A stretch of 64,000 nt of DNA from Eurosta solidaginis (Eukaryota > Arthropoda > Insecta > Diptera > Tephritidae). Within the stretch, counting starts at the first letter, position 1; the number at the start of each line of letters is the position of its first letter. Of the stretch, positions 20,978 through 35,000 are shown in pieces. The stretch lies in contig NC_090319.1 of NCBI RefSeq assembly GCF_040869045.1, positions 282,941,693 to 283,005,692 of the forward strand. Reading direction: 5' to 3'. A program made the translations under genes and the position numbers. Under the pieces are notes generated by a model that was given only the letters and a program-made list of their open reading frames with translations, did no database searches and was not told the DNA's origin.

Positions 20978-23733
20978 GTCGGAAGAAATTTTGTTAATAA
21001 CCTAGCTTAAGTCACACACTAAAAGATGAGCTAAACTCATTATAACCTACCCAATGTTTTCAAACTAATGTTTCTTAAAATATTTCATTTCATAAATTTT
21101 TTCCGAACTATTTGGATGAGTTATTTTATAACTGTTAGATCTCTTTGGGTCTTTTACCTTGACTGAAAGCCTAATATTTCACAATACTTACTTTGAAGGT
21201 AATATTGTCCAGCCTCGGGTTGCTACAAGGATACACTGGAGAAACAGGGTTATGTTGCAGCTGCACTTCGTCTTGTTTTGTTAACATAGCTTGGGCGTTC
21301 TACAAATTTCATTGAGACCATCTAAAAGAAGTCTAGTAGGTACGTGCAAGTACAAGGGTGGACCAAAAAGATAAAATTGTCAAAAGATTTGAGTTATTGT
21401 GATAATAAGGAATGTTATACAACAGTACCCCGATGGAAGTTGAAAATGGGATTGAATTTTAATAGGCCTTTGTCGAGCGGAAACTGACAGATAATATATG
21501 GGTGTCACTGATGGTCCGCCTGTATGAGTTTGATCCAATGGCAGCGGGTGCGTCTCATTTGTGTCGTTGTCTGTTGACCCAGATTTTATTGTTTAATAAT
21601 TAGAAGTTAGAGAACGAAAATCGAAACTGATGATGACACAACGCCGAAACCGGTTTGTATCGAGACCAAATTTGACAAGGGATGACGGAAAATCGTTCCA
21701 ATATACATCATTTATCCACCCTGTCGGAAAATCAACAAAACAAAATAAGCAAGTATTTTTAACTCCACGAAAAAAATAAATTTTGTAAATAAAATGCAAT
21801 TTATATAAATTTTCAATAAATTTTTGTTTTATTTATATATATATATCATTCATTTCGTATTCTTTAAATGTTGTAAATTGTATAATTGTTATAATTATAA
21901 TAATAATAATAGCTTTGTAAATTTATTAAGACAAAAATTGTGTATGCGTGTAATGTTGTATGTAGTATTATGTATGTTTTTTTGTTTGTATGCACTTTTC
22001 AGCATTTCTTTTAACTATGTTGATTAAAATAAATTTTTAGTAAGAATGCGTTGTATAATATATATGTATATAACTAAACCATATATATATTTTTTTCTTA
22101 CCTCTTGTTTTACTTTCGTACATACATACATATTTATATTAATTTATTTATTTAAGTATGTTTAACGTTTTTTTTTATGTATTTGATAAAAATAACTAGA
22201 GCTTACAATGAATTTTCTTGAAACATTTAAATAATCAAGTAATATGTGTACACAAGTGGACATAAAAACCGTACTTAAAAATAATGAAAAGTTGAAGTAA
22301 ATCTAATTTAAAACTAATAATACATACAAGCAATGTACATATGTACATACATATAAAAATACAAAAGTTTAGAATTATGGAAGTTTAAAAACTTGAAAAA
22401 TTAATGATAAACAGTTCATTTGCAAAGTAAAAAAACGGAACATAAAAATATAACATTATAAGTTAAATTAATTATTTTCATGCTTGTGTCTATTTTTTAA
22501 TATATATTTAAAAAACTTTATGGCACTGTTGCTGTAAATTAAGTTTAATGACTTATTTTGGTTTTTTGTTGTGGACTTAAATTTTTATATTTTTGTTTGT
22601 TGTTGGTCTTTAATTAAATATAAACTTCTTGCTGCTATATATAACTAACGATTTATAAGGCATTAAAACAAACTACTTCAGCAGTTTTGTACGCTGCGAA
22701 AAATTTGTGCTTAAAAATAAGTTTTTATTTATTTAATTTAACATTTAACTCTATGCTATTTTAATTTAACTGCTTTAATTTACAGACTAAAATACAATTT
22801 GAAATAATTTAGCGTAATTATGTATTGCATTTAATTATTTAATTATATTTCACTCTTTTGCTGAGTTTATGGCCGCTTAGAATTCACTGTTTGAGAACAA
22901 AAATTATATTTACAAAAAATAAAGAAACAAATTGCTGTTTAATGCATTAAAAATTAATAGTAGTAATAAAGTAAGTAAACCTAACCTTAAAAGTTAACTA
23001 AATTAGGCGTACGTTTACAACGGCAACCCATTACAGCATGCCTATTTTGTTGCTTACGGTACGCATTGTCTTTGGATTTTCTAGCTTTGTAGTGGTTGAA
23101 TGTATATAAGGGCTGTAGGAATACAATTTCCAATCCTTTAAACCGAAACGAAAATTAAAATAACAAAATAAAAGTATATACAAATCACAAAATAATTAAA
23201 ATATAAAAATTTCATATTAACTTTAAAAAGTATTAGTGTTATTGGACTTAAATTTTTATTATATATACTTAAGAGACGCGACCAACTTTTATATAACTTG
23301 TAATATTTTGTGAAGTGAATTGCTCAGGAGTAAAACGAAATATGTTCGTTGTTTAGGAAACCTTTTTTACGTTTGTGAATCTTTTCGATTGCAATAATTA
23401 ATATTCTTTTGCAGTTTTTGTGATTTAATTTTTAATTCTTTACTCTAAATGAGATTTTTATGTTCAGTAGGTAGTCCGTTATATACAAAAATTGTTTTTT
23501 TGCTGCTACTCCTACTAAATTTAAGTTTAGCTCCAGAAGTAAGTATGCAATTAAAAGGTCTAACTAGATATCTTCAAATTAACCCCGCTGCTTAAAATTT
23601 GTGGCATTTTTCCTACAAATTTAGTCTGGACGTTATTTCTTTCAACTTCATAACGTTCTTTTTTAATCGACATTGCGAGATCTACAAAAAAGTCGGTTAA
23701 ATGAAAAAAGCATGTATTCTTTCAAACGCTGTT
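20978..23733. other. AT-rich intergenic DNA
   Basis: No gene is recognised. From about 21790 the base composition is strongly AT with short 'tatata' and 'tacatacata' runs. Confidence 0.45.
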
Positions 23734-23745
23734 AAATATTAAATA

Positions 23746-24009
23746 TAAAAAAATAAAAATAAATGTAAGGCGCGATAACCTCCGAAGAGATCTAAGGCCG
23801 AGCCTCTCTTCCAATTTGCGCCGTGCTCCTCTTGATGCAAGGCAGATGAGTTTTCACTGAGAGCTTTTCATGCCGAGGGGGGCGACCCCGCTTAGAAAAA
23901 GTTTCTTCTAATTGAAAAACCTTATTTCTAAAATTTTGATGTTGCTTTGCTCGGGGTGTGAATCCAGGGTATGCGGTGTAGTAGGCGGAGCACGCTAACG
24001 GTGGCCGCC
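23746..24009 (-). mobile_element. tRNA-derived SINE, full ends, internal deletions
   Basis: The tRNA head (24009 leftward) and the tail are both present, and it is flanked by a 12-bp target duplication aaatattaaata at 23734-23745 and 24010-24021. About 100 bp of the body is missing relative to 51263-51624. Confidence 0.9.
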
Positions 24010-24021
24010 AAATATTAAATA

Positions 24022-26900
24022 CTAAAGAAAATATCAAAGAAAAATTGGTGTTCTTTCTACTAGTTGAAATAGTAGTGACCAAGGACCTTCAACATTCACT
24101 TTTATCCCTCTTACTTTCCCGCAAGGCACGAACTTGAGAGACATCAACGAATCGGTGGCGAAATTAGCTCATTTGCAACAGAATGAATAATAATATAAAA
24201 AATGATCATTCGCGTTCCGTTCAGCCTATTGTCAAACCATCATACTTTGAGATATTTGGTGGTGTGGTGAATGTGTTCTTGCAGGGTCCCCCCTGAATAA
24301 GAAATGAAACATCTGAGCATTTCTTGCCAAAACCAGTGCTCTCCTGCGTACTTTTTGCTAAACACTGTTTACAAAATAGTATCAAGAAGCATATAGTTAT
24401 CCGAGAGGTGGATACCGCAAAAGAAAACTTAAAAATGGGGATATTTGAAAGCATTTATTTATATAAGCTTTTAATATTAAATGAACACTAAGTTGAATTT
24501 AATGCAAGTTTTCCGATGTCTTTGATATGCTCATTAAGTAGGTTAATCAATTGTTCTTTTTAGTGAAGCATACAAAAAATTATAATGAATTAAGATTTAA
24601 AAAAAAATTTACGTGAAATCTAATTTCGACACAAATTATTCCTAAAATTTATTATTTTTAGACTGCATACTTATTTTCAAGTAAGAGCTTAAAATAGGAA
24701 AAGCTGCTAAAAACACAATTTGTATGTTAATGGGCACCTTTAAGCTCAATTTTTGAGTTTTATCGATCTGTTTTGGATTCGTTGTAATGGCATTTCCTGC
24801 AGATTTTGTTTTTTATATTTTATACATATATTCGATGAATTTTGAAGCATAACTTTTGGCTGAGAACAAAAGCGGTCGATTTTTTTTGGAAAAATTGTAT
24901 TTTTTCAATTAAGCGGCAATGTTATCTGCTTTTGTTTTGGGAAAGAAATGAATAATTTTATGATCAAATATTTATTAAAATTTTTGTTTTGGTTGCTATT
25001 TTTGTTTAAATTTTTCAAACGTAATGAAATTTTCGTAAGATTCTTATTGTCCATGAATTAGTATTAGTTACAAATATCTTAGGTAGCCAAAATGCATTTT
25101 TCTAGTGCTTTTGGGTTTTTAATATTTTTGGGTTTTATAAGAACTTGTGTAAGGAATTAGATTTCTAAGTTTTGGCAAGAAATCGTGGCAGAACCCTAGT
25201 TTTTTTTTGGAAAAATGTTGCTTTCAAAAATTTAGTTTTTTAGTTAAACATATTTATGTATATTTTACACTGCATTTAATTTTTTCTTATTTTTTTCGCA
25301 CTTTATTTTCACTTACACAACTCAATGCCGCTTGCTACAATTTTAACCTAATTTTTCTATTTTTGCCTAGTTTACTTAAATTGTACGTATTACATTTTAA
25401 GTTTCAAATAAGTTGCTTAATAAGGCCAAATCAATTTTTGTTCTTACATACTTTTTTTAATTTTAGGTTTTTCTGAAATATTTTTTTTTTAACTTTAAAA
25501 TATTTATTAATTTTGCTTATATATTTTTTTGGATTTTTTTGTGTTTCTTCGCTTGTTTTTTATACTCACATGCATATCAATTTATGCAAATTTCTTACTA
25601 CTAAAACTAGTTTTAAAAATGAAGTTTTTGATGTTTCTTGTGAGACTATACGCCTGCGAAAGGGGGCGTGGCGTGTGCTTTTAAATGCAAGCCTCAGCGT
25701 GTTTATTTTATTCATTCTGGACTCTGTTCAGGTTTCTATAAAACATTCTTTAATTTATGTTTTTAGTTTAAATTTTTGTTTTATTTAACTCTGTTTCCCA
25801 AATTTTTGTTTTAACTCTGCTTTTTAGTTAGTGGAATGTCATTGTAATTTCATCTTGTTTGCTTTTTGTTCGAAATTTTGTTTAACTTATCCTGAAAGTT
25901 TGGTTCCAAAGCTGGTAAATATTTAGTAAAAAATGTTCACGAAAGTGAAAATATGATTAAAAGAAATATGAGCTGTTAAATTCAAATGTATTTTTTCTTT
26001 TTTGTGTATGTTTTGTTTTATTTTGTGTAATATATATTTTTTTAAGTCTGAAGGCAGGGTTTTTTTTTTTGCCTTTTATCAAATTTTTGTAATACAGTTT
26101 ATGATGAAAATACAGTTTTTAAATACTTGGTTTTATTGGTTTGAAATAGGTTTTAACAATAATTGCATTTAAACAAATTTTAAATATTTTTTTTTAATAG
26201 AAAAAGTTATAAAATTGTATTTCTTTGTTTAAAAAGCTTCACTTCGACTTCTTTTCTTCGTAAATTTTTTCAATTCATTCATAAAATTTTTTTCAAGTGC
26301 AATTTTAAAACCAATTTTTTATTACTTTAATTGGAGTATCTAAACCTGAGACATGCATTAATTACAAAAAAATACCTATTTTCTCCAAAGTTATAAAATT
26401 TAGGTTTTACATTTTTAACTAAAATTTTACAATAATTTTTAAATGAGTATTTGCATGGTACTGGCAATCGAAATCGCATACGGGTATACGAACACATAAA
26501 TATTTTAGCGAATTCTAAAAACTACTACTACATTCAGCTTGTAAAAAGTCTTAAAAACTAAATAAAAATATTCATAAGCACATATAAATAAATAAGTAAA
26601 AACGAAAATTTTCAACGAAATAATGAAAAATTAAATTTAATTCAATCATTATTGAACATAATAAAAATTAATATAAAAAAATAAAGTAGATTAAAGAGAG
26701 TATTCTTTGTAACAAGTTTTTGTGCCTGCACAAAGAAATCCAATTTTTTTTTATTAATTTATGAAAACTGCAACCAGATGAGTTCTTGAAAAAAAAAATT
26801 ATAAATTTTTGAAAAAAAAAAATGATATTTTCACACGGTCTTAACATCTTCGAAAATGCAAAGAGCTACTTACTACATGTTTTGTATGCGCTTTCTCTCT
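24022..26900. other. AT-rich DNA downstream of zfh1
   Basis: Long T-rich and A-rich runs give several chance open frames (for example 25207-25788) with no recognisable protein. On the minus strand part of this may be a long zfh1 3' UTR, but no end could be fixed. Confidence 0.4.
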
Positions 26901-26907
26901 GAGCTTA

Positions 26908-27945
26908 TTCAGCTACATAAATATAACGAATAGTATAAATTTGCTTAAGTACGAGCTTAAGTGCGGAATTACATTTACGTCTTATGGATTTCACAATGAC
27001 TGTTTCTTTATTATTTATATTAAATATACATAAGTTTGTTTTAATCTATATATTTACTTTGTATCATGTATATGATAACACTTTAGGTAGATTTGCGTTT
27101 TTCGAATGAGCGCTGAATAGGTTAAGTTGCTATTCAGCTGAGAATAAGGAATATGCAAATCGTATATGCACAAACTCAAATCACATTCAGCTCTATAACG
27201 ATCAACGTGTATTCAGCCAAGCTTTGAAATCGAATAAACTAAGTTTCATTATGAATTTAGCTAAAGTTCGACAGTGAACATACCAATTTTCAGTTACATT
27301 TTAAGGCTGACTAAGAGATATATCATATAAAATTGTATTCAGCTGCACACATAGATCAACTTATGTGCTTACATGAGTTCATCGATATTTGAATACAAAT
27401 TCAGCTAAATCTTAACACCACATATTAGTCGTATTTGTGTCAAATAAACTTCGATTCAGCTGAATTATTCTATCAAATGAAGTCAATCAAGTTCCAATAC
27501 CGATAGAGCTTTAATTCAATCCAAAAGGAAGCGCAAGATGCGCGCTGACTATGCTAGTAGTACTGAATATTAATACAATCTAAGCATAATCATAAAACCT
27601 ATGTATGCAGGGTTAAAGTAATCAACTTTAAATGCATTAAGATGCAATCAGCAAGGAAACTACCGCGAAACAATTGAGCTAAAATTTGACATCAATTCAG
27701 CTTCTTTGTTGAACTTAAATTTGGCTAAAAATCTAATTTAAGTCAGCAACTTAGTAAGCGAGCATCAATTCAGCTAAACCTTATCCTGAATTCAGCTACT
27801 TAGTGAGCTTCGATTTAGCTTAACATTAAAAGAAATTCAACTAAACTATACCACTACTTTGTGGACATTGACTCAGCTAAGCTGTAAACGAACTTTCATT
27901 GCGCACCAATATCAATTCAGCTATACTATGACCATCAATTCAGCA
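26908..27945 (-). repeat. Scattered AGCTGAA motif array in the zfh1 3' region
   Basis: The 7-mer ttcagct (AGCTGAA on the gene strand) occurs at 26908, 27133, 27186, 27338, 27400, 27455, 27696, 27769, 27791 and 27916, with near-matches between them. In three places it is part of the 12-mer atcaattcagct. The spacing is irregular (about 20-240 bp). It directly follows the long open frame downstream of zfh1, so it would lie in that gene's 3' UTR. Confidence 0.7.
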
Positions 27946-28624
27946 GACCTATCTTATTATTGAAAAAATCGAAATATGGTTGGCGGTGTGTAGGCAGCGT
28001 TTGCGCGCCAGCGAAACGTGATGACAGCACTTCATGATCGGCAATATGATTTGTCGTCGACGCGTGTTGCTCCTGCTGCTGGCGATGATATAGCGTTGCA
28101 TTACCCACTACATTCAGCTGTGGCATGTTGACGTGTGCGCCGTGAAGAAGTGGCGGTGGTGGTAATGCAGCCGATGCATGTGTGTGAGGAAGTGGTTGTT
28201 GCATTTGCTGATTCAGCGGCGGCGGCAGCATACCACCACTTAAAGGGGGCCACACCATATGATGTGTCGGCGCTCCAGCGGCACTCGGTGGTGGCGGTGG
28301 AGGCAGCAAATGTTGCGCTTGCAAACGTTGTTGCAATTCACTTTGGTGCCGTTGTCGTTGCTGGTGATGGCGGTGCTGTGTCTGCTGGTGTTGTTGCTGA
28401 TGACGTTGCTGGAACGCTGCCGCTGCAATTGCTGCTGCTGCGGCTGTTTCTTGTTGGTATAACGCGCTATTTGCATGGTTGCCAAATTTTTTACGAAATT
28501 CAGCGATGTTTAGCATATTTCTCGAGCCGCGTCTCGACGCTGTCGATTTGTTGCCATTTGTTGTTTTTGTCGCTGAAGACGCTTTTGTAGAGGCGGATGT
28601 TGTTTGCGCTGAATTGTCGTTTAC
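27935..28624 (-). other. zfh1: In-frame 229-codon extension after the zfh1 stop (readthrough candidate)
   Basis: The codon grid of the last zfh1 exon continues past the UAG (28627-28625) with no further stop until 27937-27935. The first 36 residues are Ser/Thr/Ala/Lys-rich (starting VNDNSAQTTSAS). Then comes NMLNIAEFRKKFGNH, an alanine run, a Gln/His-rich stretch, proline runs (LPPPPPP) and a hydrophobic-polar end (YFDFFNNKIGLLN). Composition is GC-richer than the surrounding AT-rich DNA and stops sharply at the end of the frame. A separate internal start (ATG at 28516) or a downstream exon of another isoform are alternatives. No 3' splice site is needed to connect it. Confidence 0.6.
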
Positions 28625-31600
28625 CTATTCCCTGTAGGGTTTGCAATACGAATAACGGTGATTCATGTGCTGACTATAAGAACCAGAGTGTGAGAAACGC
28701 TTTAGGCATTTGGTGCATTGGAATGGCTTTTCGCCAGTATGCAATCGCTTATGTTCGGTCAAATGATGTTTGTGCTTGAAAGCCCTCGGACATTCCATAC
28801 ATTGGTAGGGGCGTTGACCTGTAAAAAGAGATATGAGAACAAAAAGTTCGAGGTTAATACATGTGCTACAGATGCATTGCAAGGCTAAAACTCTACAACA
28901 GTAGTCAAATTTACTAACTTTGAACATACGAGATTTGTTGAAATATTAACTAACGATTTTTCGCTTGCTATACCGATTGTGTTATTCAAAGCTATAGTTT
29001 TAACATCGCTGGAGGAAAAGTGGTTAAAAAAGTGCCAAGTAACAGAATTTAAATATTCTACTACTATTTAATGATCATAGGTTAACGTATATAGATAAAA
29101 AAATAGTCACTTAATAACGAAATCGTTTTAGCTATCGATAACCTAATTTAGCGAGGTTGAATATCGGAAAAAAAGTTAATGAATTGCACTGCAGAAGTCT
29201 TCATTATTCAGCACTATTGCGACCTTTACGATTTAAATTTTCCTAAAAGCTCGATAAGCCTCAAAGGTATGCTGTGGAGCTCCAACCTAACGGTATATAA
29301 AATTTGAGCATGCGCTATGCAAGGTTTATGCTCACCAGAATGCTCGTACTTGTGTCTCGCCAACGAACTTTGCTTCGCAAACGCCTTATCGCATTGATCA
29401 CAAATAAAAGGCAAATCCGGATCACCAGCATGTCCATGCGTCTCTGCTTTGTGACGTTTGGGTTTCGGTAATAATCCATTGGAAATGTAGTCATCCTCGT
29501 GAGAGATGCGAGACTCATCGTCGCGCCAAGAACGTTTTTCCGAGCCGCCGGGACTAAGACTCGTTCCACGGTAATCAGGAAATTTAATACTGTTGATGAG
29601 TGGATTGCACGCATATTCACCCGGTGTCATACGGAACATAGCCTCCATGGGCATTAGGCTACGCTGTGCGCCATTGGGTAGCATATATGGTGGTAGATGA
29701 CCAGTCAACGAAGCAGAGAAACCGTTATTACTATGATTATTTACATTACGTGGTGTAAGCGGTTGTGGTTGTTGCTGTTGCTGCTGTGTTATTAGTGGCG
29801 CTTCACTAGGTGATGGTGTTCTATGTTGGAAATGTTGATTTGTGTGTGGAGCACTGAAATAGAATGCACCATGCGGTTTGAGTGTCTGAGGCACAGATGC
29901 GGCGGATGAAGGTGAGGGCGATGAGGGTGGTGACATTGAAGCGGACATTTTGCGGCTCAAATTAATTGCCTCATTCAAATCACCAACGTTCACATTCTGC
30001 ATGGGCGCTATGCCATAGAGAGGTGAATGTTGTTGTACACCGTTGCGCATAGACGACAACAACCAATCACGTTTCAATGACAAATCCAACGGTTGCTCTT
30101 CACCTGGACGCCTGCCATTCGATGTTGCTGCTGTATGCTCCACCCCAGTAACTGCAGCGTCAGCTCCCTCCTTTGTTGTGGGCGCCAGTGGAAATGGCAA
30201 TTTACCATTTGCTTGCATAAAACTTTGTAATTTACGTTCACGTGAACGATTATTTTGAAACCAAACTTGTACGACGCGTGCATCGAGTTGTAGTCGTGTT
30301 GCCATCATACGAAATTCTTCGCGACTTGGACGCGCATTAATGGCGTAGTGTTGCTTTAGTTGTGTTTGTTGCTCTTCAGTGATGGCAGTACGTACACGCA
30401 CTTTACGTTCGCTGCCCTCGCTATTGCAGTCATTGCGTGAGCAAGAATCACGTTCGTCTTGATAGTCTTCCAAATCACTTGAATGCTGTAGAGAGGGTAA
30501 TGAGGTTGTGGACAATTCGGCGATGGACTCATTCAAACTGTGTGTTAAATTTGACTGCTGTTCATTATCTACACGTTGACACGGTTCTTCTTCTTCTTCT
30601 TGTTGCTGTTGCTTCTCTTCAAGCTTCTGCGTATGTTCGTAGTGTTGTTGTAACTCTTGTTTTATATAACCGCATAGCACCTTTTCGTGTTGTACGAGTT
30701 CAGTTTGATGATTGAATTGTTTGTTACAGCGACTACAACGTAGCTCAAGCGCGTTAGATATGTTCAAGTTGGAGTTGTATGCTTCTACTACTTCTGTGTG
30801 GTGATTGTGCGTAGATGCTTCTTCGTCCTCTGGGTGAATTTCCTCGTTTTGGACGTTATTTTCCATCTCCTGCTTCATTGTTGTTGGTATCACTGCCTCT
30901 GGTTGTGGCACGTTCGCCAATGGTTGTGATTCTGCTTCTGCGCTTGCTGGTGTTGTGGGACGGCTTAGTTCTAGTTTGATGTTTGGCATTGTTTCTTTTT
31001 CTACGCTGGTTTCAATTGCATCACTGTGCTCAATTGGTGTGCTTGTTGCACGCTTTGTTGCTTCAACATTCAAACTTTCACGCGCTTCTGCTCCAATTGC
31101 TGCTTCTACCTTCGCATCTTCTTCGCAAAGCTTTTCCTCAAAACCTTTGGAATGTTCTGCGGTTATAGATTGGTGACGCTCTGGTGCCGTATTTCTCTCC
31201 TCATCTTCCTCCTTAGCATCAACTTCATCTATATCCATTACCAATTTTGGCTCATCTGGCGTTTCTTCTTCGTTCACCTCATCAATGGAGTCTTCAAAAT
31301 GCGTGCTATGTTCCTGCCCCTCCACTTGTAATTGCTGCTTCTCCCCTTTCGCTTGTTCCTCTTCTTCGCGCAGTTGTTCCTCTGCTCGTTGCTGTTCTTT
31401 TTCTCGTTGCTGCTCCTCCAAATGATGTTCCTGCCTTTGCTGCTGCTGCTGCTGTCCAACTGCTGTCAGTTCCAGCAATCGTTGTATATTATACGAAGGC
31501 AAGCGAGGATCCAACGCCAAGCTATAGAAGGGATTTGGGAACGTGGCCAATAGAGCTGCATTCATAGCATAATCATCATATTTAGGCAATAAATGCTGAT

Positions 31601-32081
31601 AGAATGGTGGAGTGCTGCCATTTGTCCCCGCATCACCAGCATAATAATTCATGTGCTGAGAGAGCCCAGGCGGTAGCGGTACATTGGCATGGAGAGCGGC
31701 TTCGGTGAGACCATTCGTTTTTAAAATACCGCCGTTACTGCGCTTAGCACCGACTACACCCTGGCTGGCGGCATTCTTATCCAACGCTTTGAACATAGCG
31801 CGATTTGGATGCAATTTCATACCCATACTAATACATTTCTTTGACGTCATATGCGATGAGTATGAGCCGGAATGTGAGAATCTTTTACCGCAATTATCAC
31901 AACCGAACGGTTTCTCGCCGGAATGAATGCGTACATGCTCTTTGAGATGATGTTTAAATTTGAAAGCCTTATCGCATTGATTGCATTTGAATTTGCGCAG
32001 AAGAGCGGATTCATCGTGACTGATCATGTGACGTTGCAAGCGGTAAACATTGGCGAAGGCTTTGTTGCATATTTTGCAGCT
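28625..32081 (-). CDS. zfh1: Zinc finger homeodomain protein 1 (3' exons)
   Basis: Two exons are present, 32081-29336 and 28818-28625 (stop UAG), with a 517-bp GT-AG intron. The large exon begins inside the N-terminal finger cluster: [33 protein letters not shown], then a C2HC finger [15 protein letters not shown]. Next come Glu/Gln-rich linkers, a lone finger ([10 protein letters not shown]), the homeodomain at about 30408-30225 ([12 protein letters not shown] in helix 3), a CtBP-binding PLDLS (30093-30079) and the C-terminal fingers, completed in the last exon ([18 protein letters not shown]..., [22 protein letters not shown]). This is the ZFH1/ZEB architecture; in Drosophila the protein is a nuclear transcriptional repressor in mesoderm and other tissues. 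The 5' exons are not in the window. Confidence 0.96.
28819..29335 (-). other. zfh1 last intron
   Basis: The donor is GTGAGC from 29335 and the acceptor TTTTTACAG ends at 28819. It splits a glycine codon in the linker between two C-terminal fingers. Confidence 0.9.
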
Positions 32082-35000
32082 CTGAAAAGATAAGAAAAAA
32101 TAAAAGGACAATTAAAATAGGTAAAAGTGTGACTTGGGCGTGATATGTTTTGAGGGTTTGAAAGGTGAAGAACGGAATGGATATATTCTAAGTACAAAGT
32201 TTAAGTAATTTAAACCTGCAAGTTATTGGAGATCTCTGAAAGAAGACTGTTACGAATAACTATCTAGTTTTCAACGGAGAAATCAATCTTTTTAACAAGT
32301 GCAAAGTAGGACAATACTGAGAAGGCAATTTAAATGTATTCCCAGGATATACATAAAAAGTTTCTCATCGTTAATTATGATTTCAAACTTTTATTAAACA
32401 ATTTATTTAAGGCCAAGTACTTGAAACTTACAAAAAAAATATATATATTCCACATTTCAATAAAATTTAACAACAACAATAATAAATAATAATTTCTGTT
32501 TAAATCTCTAAAGTAATATCCTACAAGTTTAAATTTTAAGACTTTTGTTAATTCAAAAAAAAAAAAAAAAAAATACATTTGAAATACTTTGAAATAAAAA
32601 AAGAATTTAGTTCTAAAGCAAATTGTAAGCTATCATATATTATATCAGATATTTTTCTACAAATTTTTATTTCCGCCGTTCAATGGTGCAAGTTTGTATA
32701 TTGTTTTTTTTTTTTTTTTCAATTTTAATTACATTTGAATAATTTGTTTCTTATTTATAAGAACTTGAAAATAATAAACAAATCAAAAACTAAAAAAATT
32801 GAATTTTTTAAACAAAATATTCCCTTTTATATATTTTTTTAATGTGAAAAGTAAAATAACAAAAAAAATTGTTTAACTCAGTTTAAAAAAAAACTGTAGA
32901 AGATATTTCAATTAAAAAAAATTATTGAAAATTTTTAAAAACTTGAACATAATAAATTTTGTTGAATTAAAAACAGAACAAAAATACAGTCACTTTATCT
33001 GGAAATTTTTTTAAGTTTCTGAATTTTTTTATTACTATTTTTTATTTAAAACACAAAAGAAGCTAAAATTTAATACAATTTAAATATGTTTTTCTTTTGT
33101 TGGACAAAATATTTTCTCTTTTTTTATTTAATAATTTGGGAAAAATTTAAACAACGTGTCATCAGCACGGACAAGGCGACAGCTGTTTCGATATTTTCTC
33201 GTAGACTTTTTTTTGATTTAAAAAAGATAAATTCCACAAAAAGTTGTTTTTTAACCTTAATTGACAACTAATTTTAGAAAAAAATATTATTTCAGAAATT
33301 AAAAATATGTTATTAAATAAAAACTTGAAAATAAAATAACTTGGCTTTTTTTTTTTATTATGAAATTCTAAATTTTTTGAAATACAATGTGTTTTAATTT
33401 AAACTTATTTTATAGCGGTTAGAAAATAAGAAACTTTGTGAAATTAAAAACTGGAGAAAAATTTAAAATAAATATTATCGAAAAGTTGTTTTTGAAAATA
33501 AAATGTTATAAAACAATTGAAAAAGCCGCAATAAAGTGTAAAAACCTCACACAAACAATGAAAAAAAAGCAAAGCGTCAAAGATGTCACTTACGGAAGCA
33601 GTTTTTTTCCATCAGTTTTAAGTTTTGATTTATGACAAACTGATAAAGCGATAACATGACAGACAGGCGAAAAGGTCTTCATATACTTGTTTGAGGAAAG
33701 AACAGTTTTAGGTGGAGTAAACAATTTCTTATTTGTACCAAATAAACGGCACGTGTAGTCTATTTTTTGCTACTTTTTAGAAAAAAGCGTAGACATAGCC
33801 TATAAGTAGAATATTTTGATGACGTTTATCTTTTAATAGCAATAAAACTATTTGTGATTTGAAAATATCAATTTACTGATAAGCACCTTCCCATGCCAAT
33901 TTTAGTTGTTAAGGTTTGCCTATTTGAAATTAAATTGTTTGGATTTAATCAATTGACGATTGTTTTGTTGAGCCAGCATTTAGAATTAACTATTGCTTTT
34001 GGAGCATTTCCGTTGAAACTATTAAATATTGTAAGTAAATTTAAGTTTTTCATGTTAGTTATTTAAGTTTTTCCTCCAAGCCAATTTAAGCTTAGTTATT
34101 GAACCATGAGGCTTGGTGAGGATTATATTTCAGCTATTTTCTAGAGCACTCAACCCTTTTCAAAAATATATCAAACGATTTACTCATATTATCTTGTTAA
34201 ATAGTTAAACGATTCAGAAGATTCGAAATCGAAGTTTCCCATATAATTTAAATGAGAACTAGAAAAGTCTGATGCGGTCAATATAAGTTCGAGGGGCTTA
34301 ACTATTTAGAGGCCTCTTTTTCTACAGAGGCAAAACAACGGCTTTACTATATTTACGTTCTATTACATCACACCAGCCATGCCTTCTTAAATTGACTATG
34401 GAACCATAATATCTAACAAAACGCTCATTTAACCTTGTAATATGATATTCAAAATAACTTATGACAAAATACACAACTTAAAATCTTGCAGTAAAAAGAT
34501 CGATCGGCATTAAAAATGCACCACACATCCGTCGAAACACCACACAACGCACAAGAATATTTTTTTAAATCGAAATAAACTTTATACGTATGTATATTTA
34601 CTCTTTCAAAGATAAAGGTGTTATTTTGCAAAACCAAAATTCCCATTTCTTAACACTCTTGTGCTTAACCATTAACTTTTTAAATTATTCTTAAAAACTG
34701 GTTCTTGTTTTTCTTGTTCTTTTGACAAAAGCAGGTAGATAAGCATACTATGTTAAACAATAACAATTAATTAAACACTTGGGAAAAATTAACCAATGTA
34801 AAAACAGACGAAGAGAGAAAAATAGATGGAAAGTAGAGAGTGAAAATTCAATGAAATTATTTAAAAATGCGCAGCGTTGCAAATTTGATTATCATATTAA
34901 CAATTTTCGCATCGAAGAATAGTGTTTCTATAATTTTATAGTTATTGGGATTTTTTAAGGTTTCAGATCTTTTACATAAATTTTAAATTCTAATTTCCGA

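Noticed and set aside
24221..24454. 77-codon minus-strand frame with Cys residues
   Set aside because: It vaguely resembles transposon protein text but no motif could be named.
25207..25788. Two plus-strand frames rich in Phe and Leu
   Set aside because: They come from T-rich DNA; no start context, domain or splice pattern supports a gene.
28135..28590. 151-codon open frame antisense to the zfh1 extension
   Set aside because: It is the mirror of a GC-rich, low-complexity, stop-poor coding segment; the minus strand explains it better because it continues the zfh1 frame.
30955..31567. Several plus-strand frames opposite the zfh1 large exon
   Set aside because: They lie opposite the Glu/Gln-rich linker of zfh1 and contain only Leu/Phe-rich shadows with no domain.
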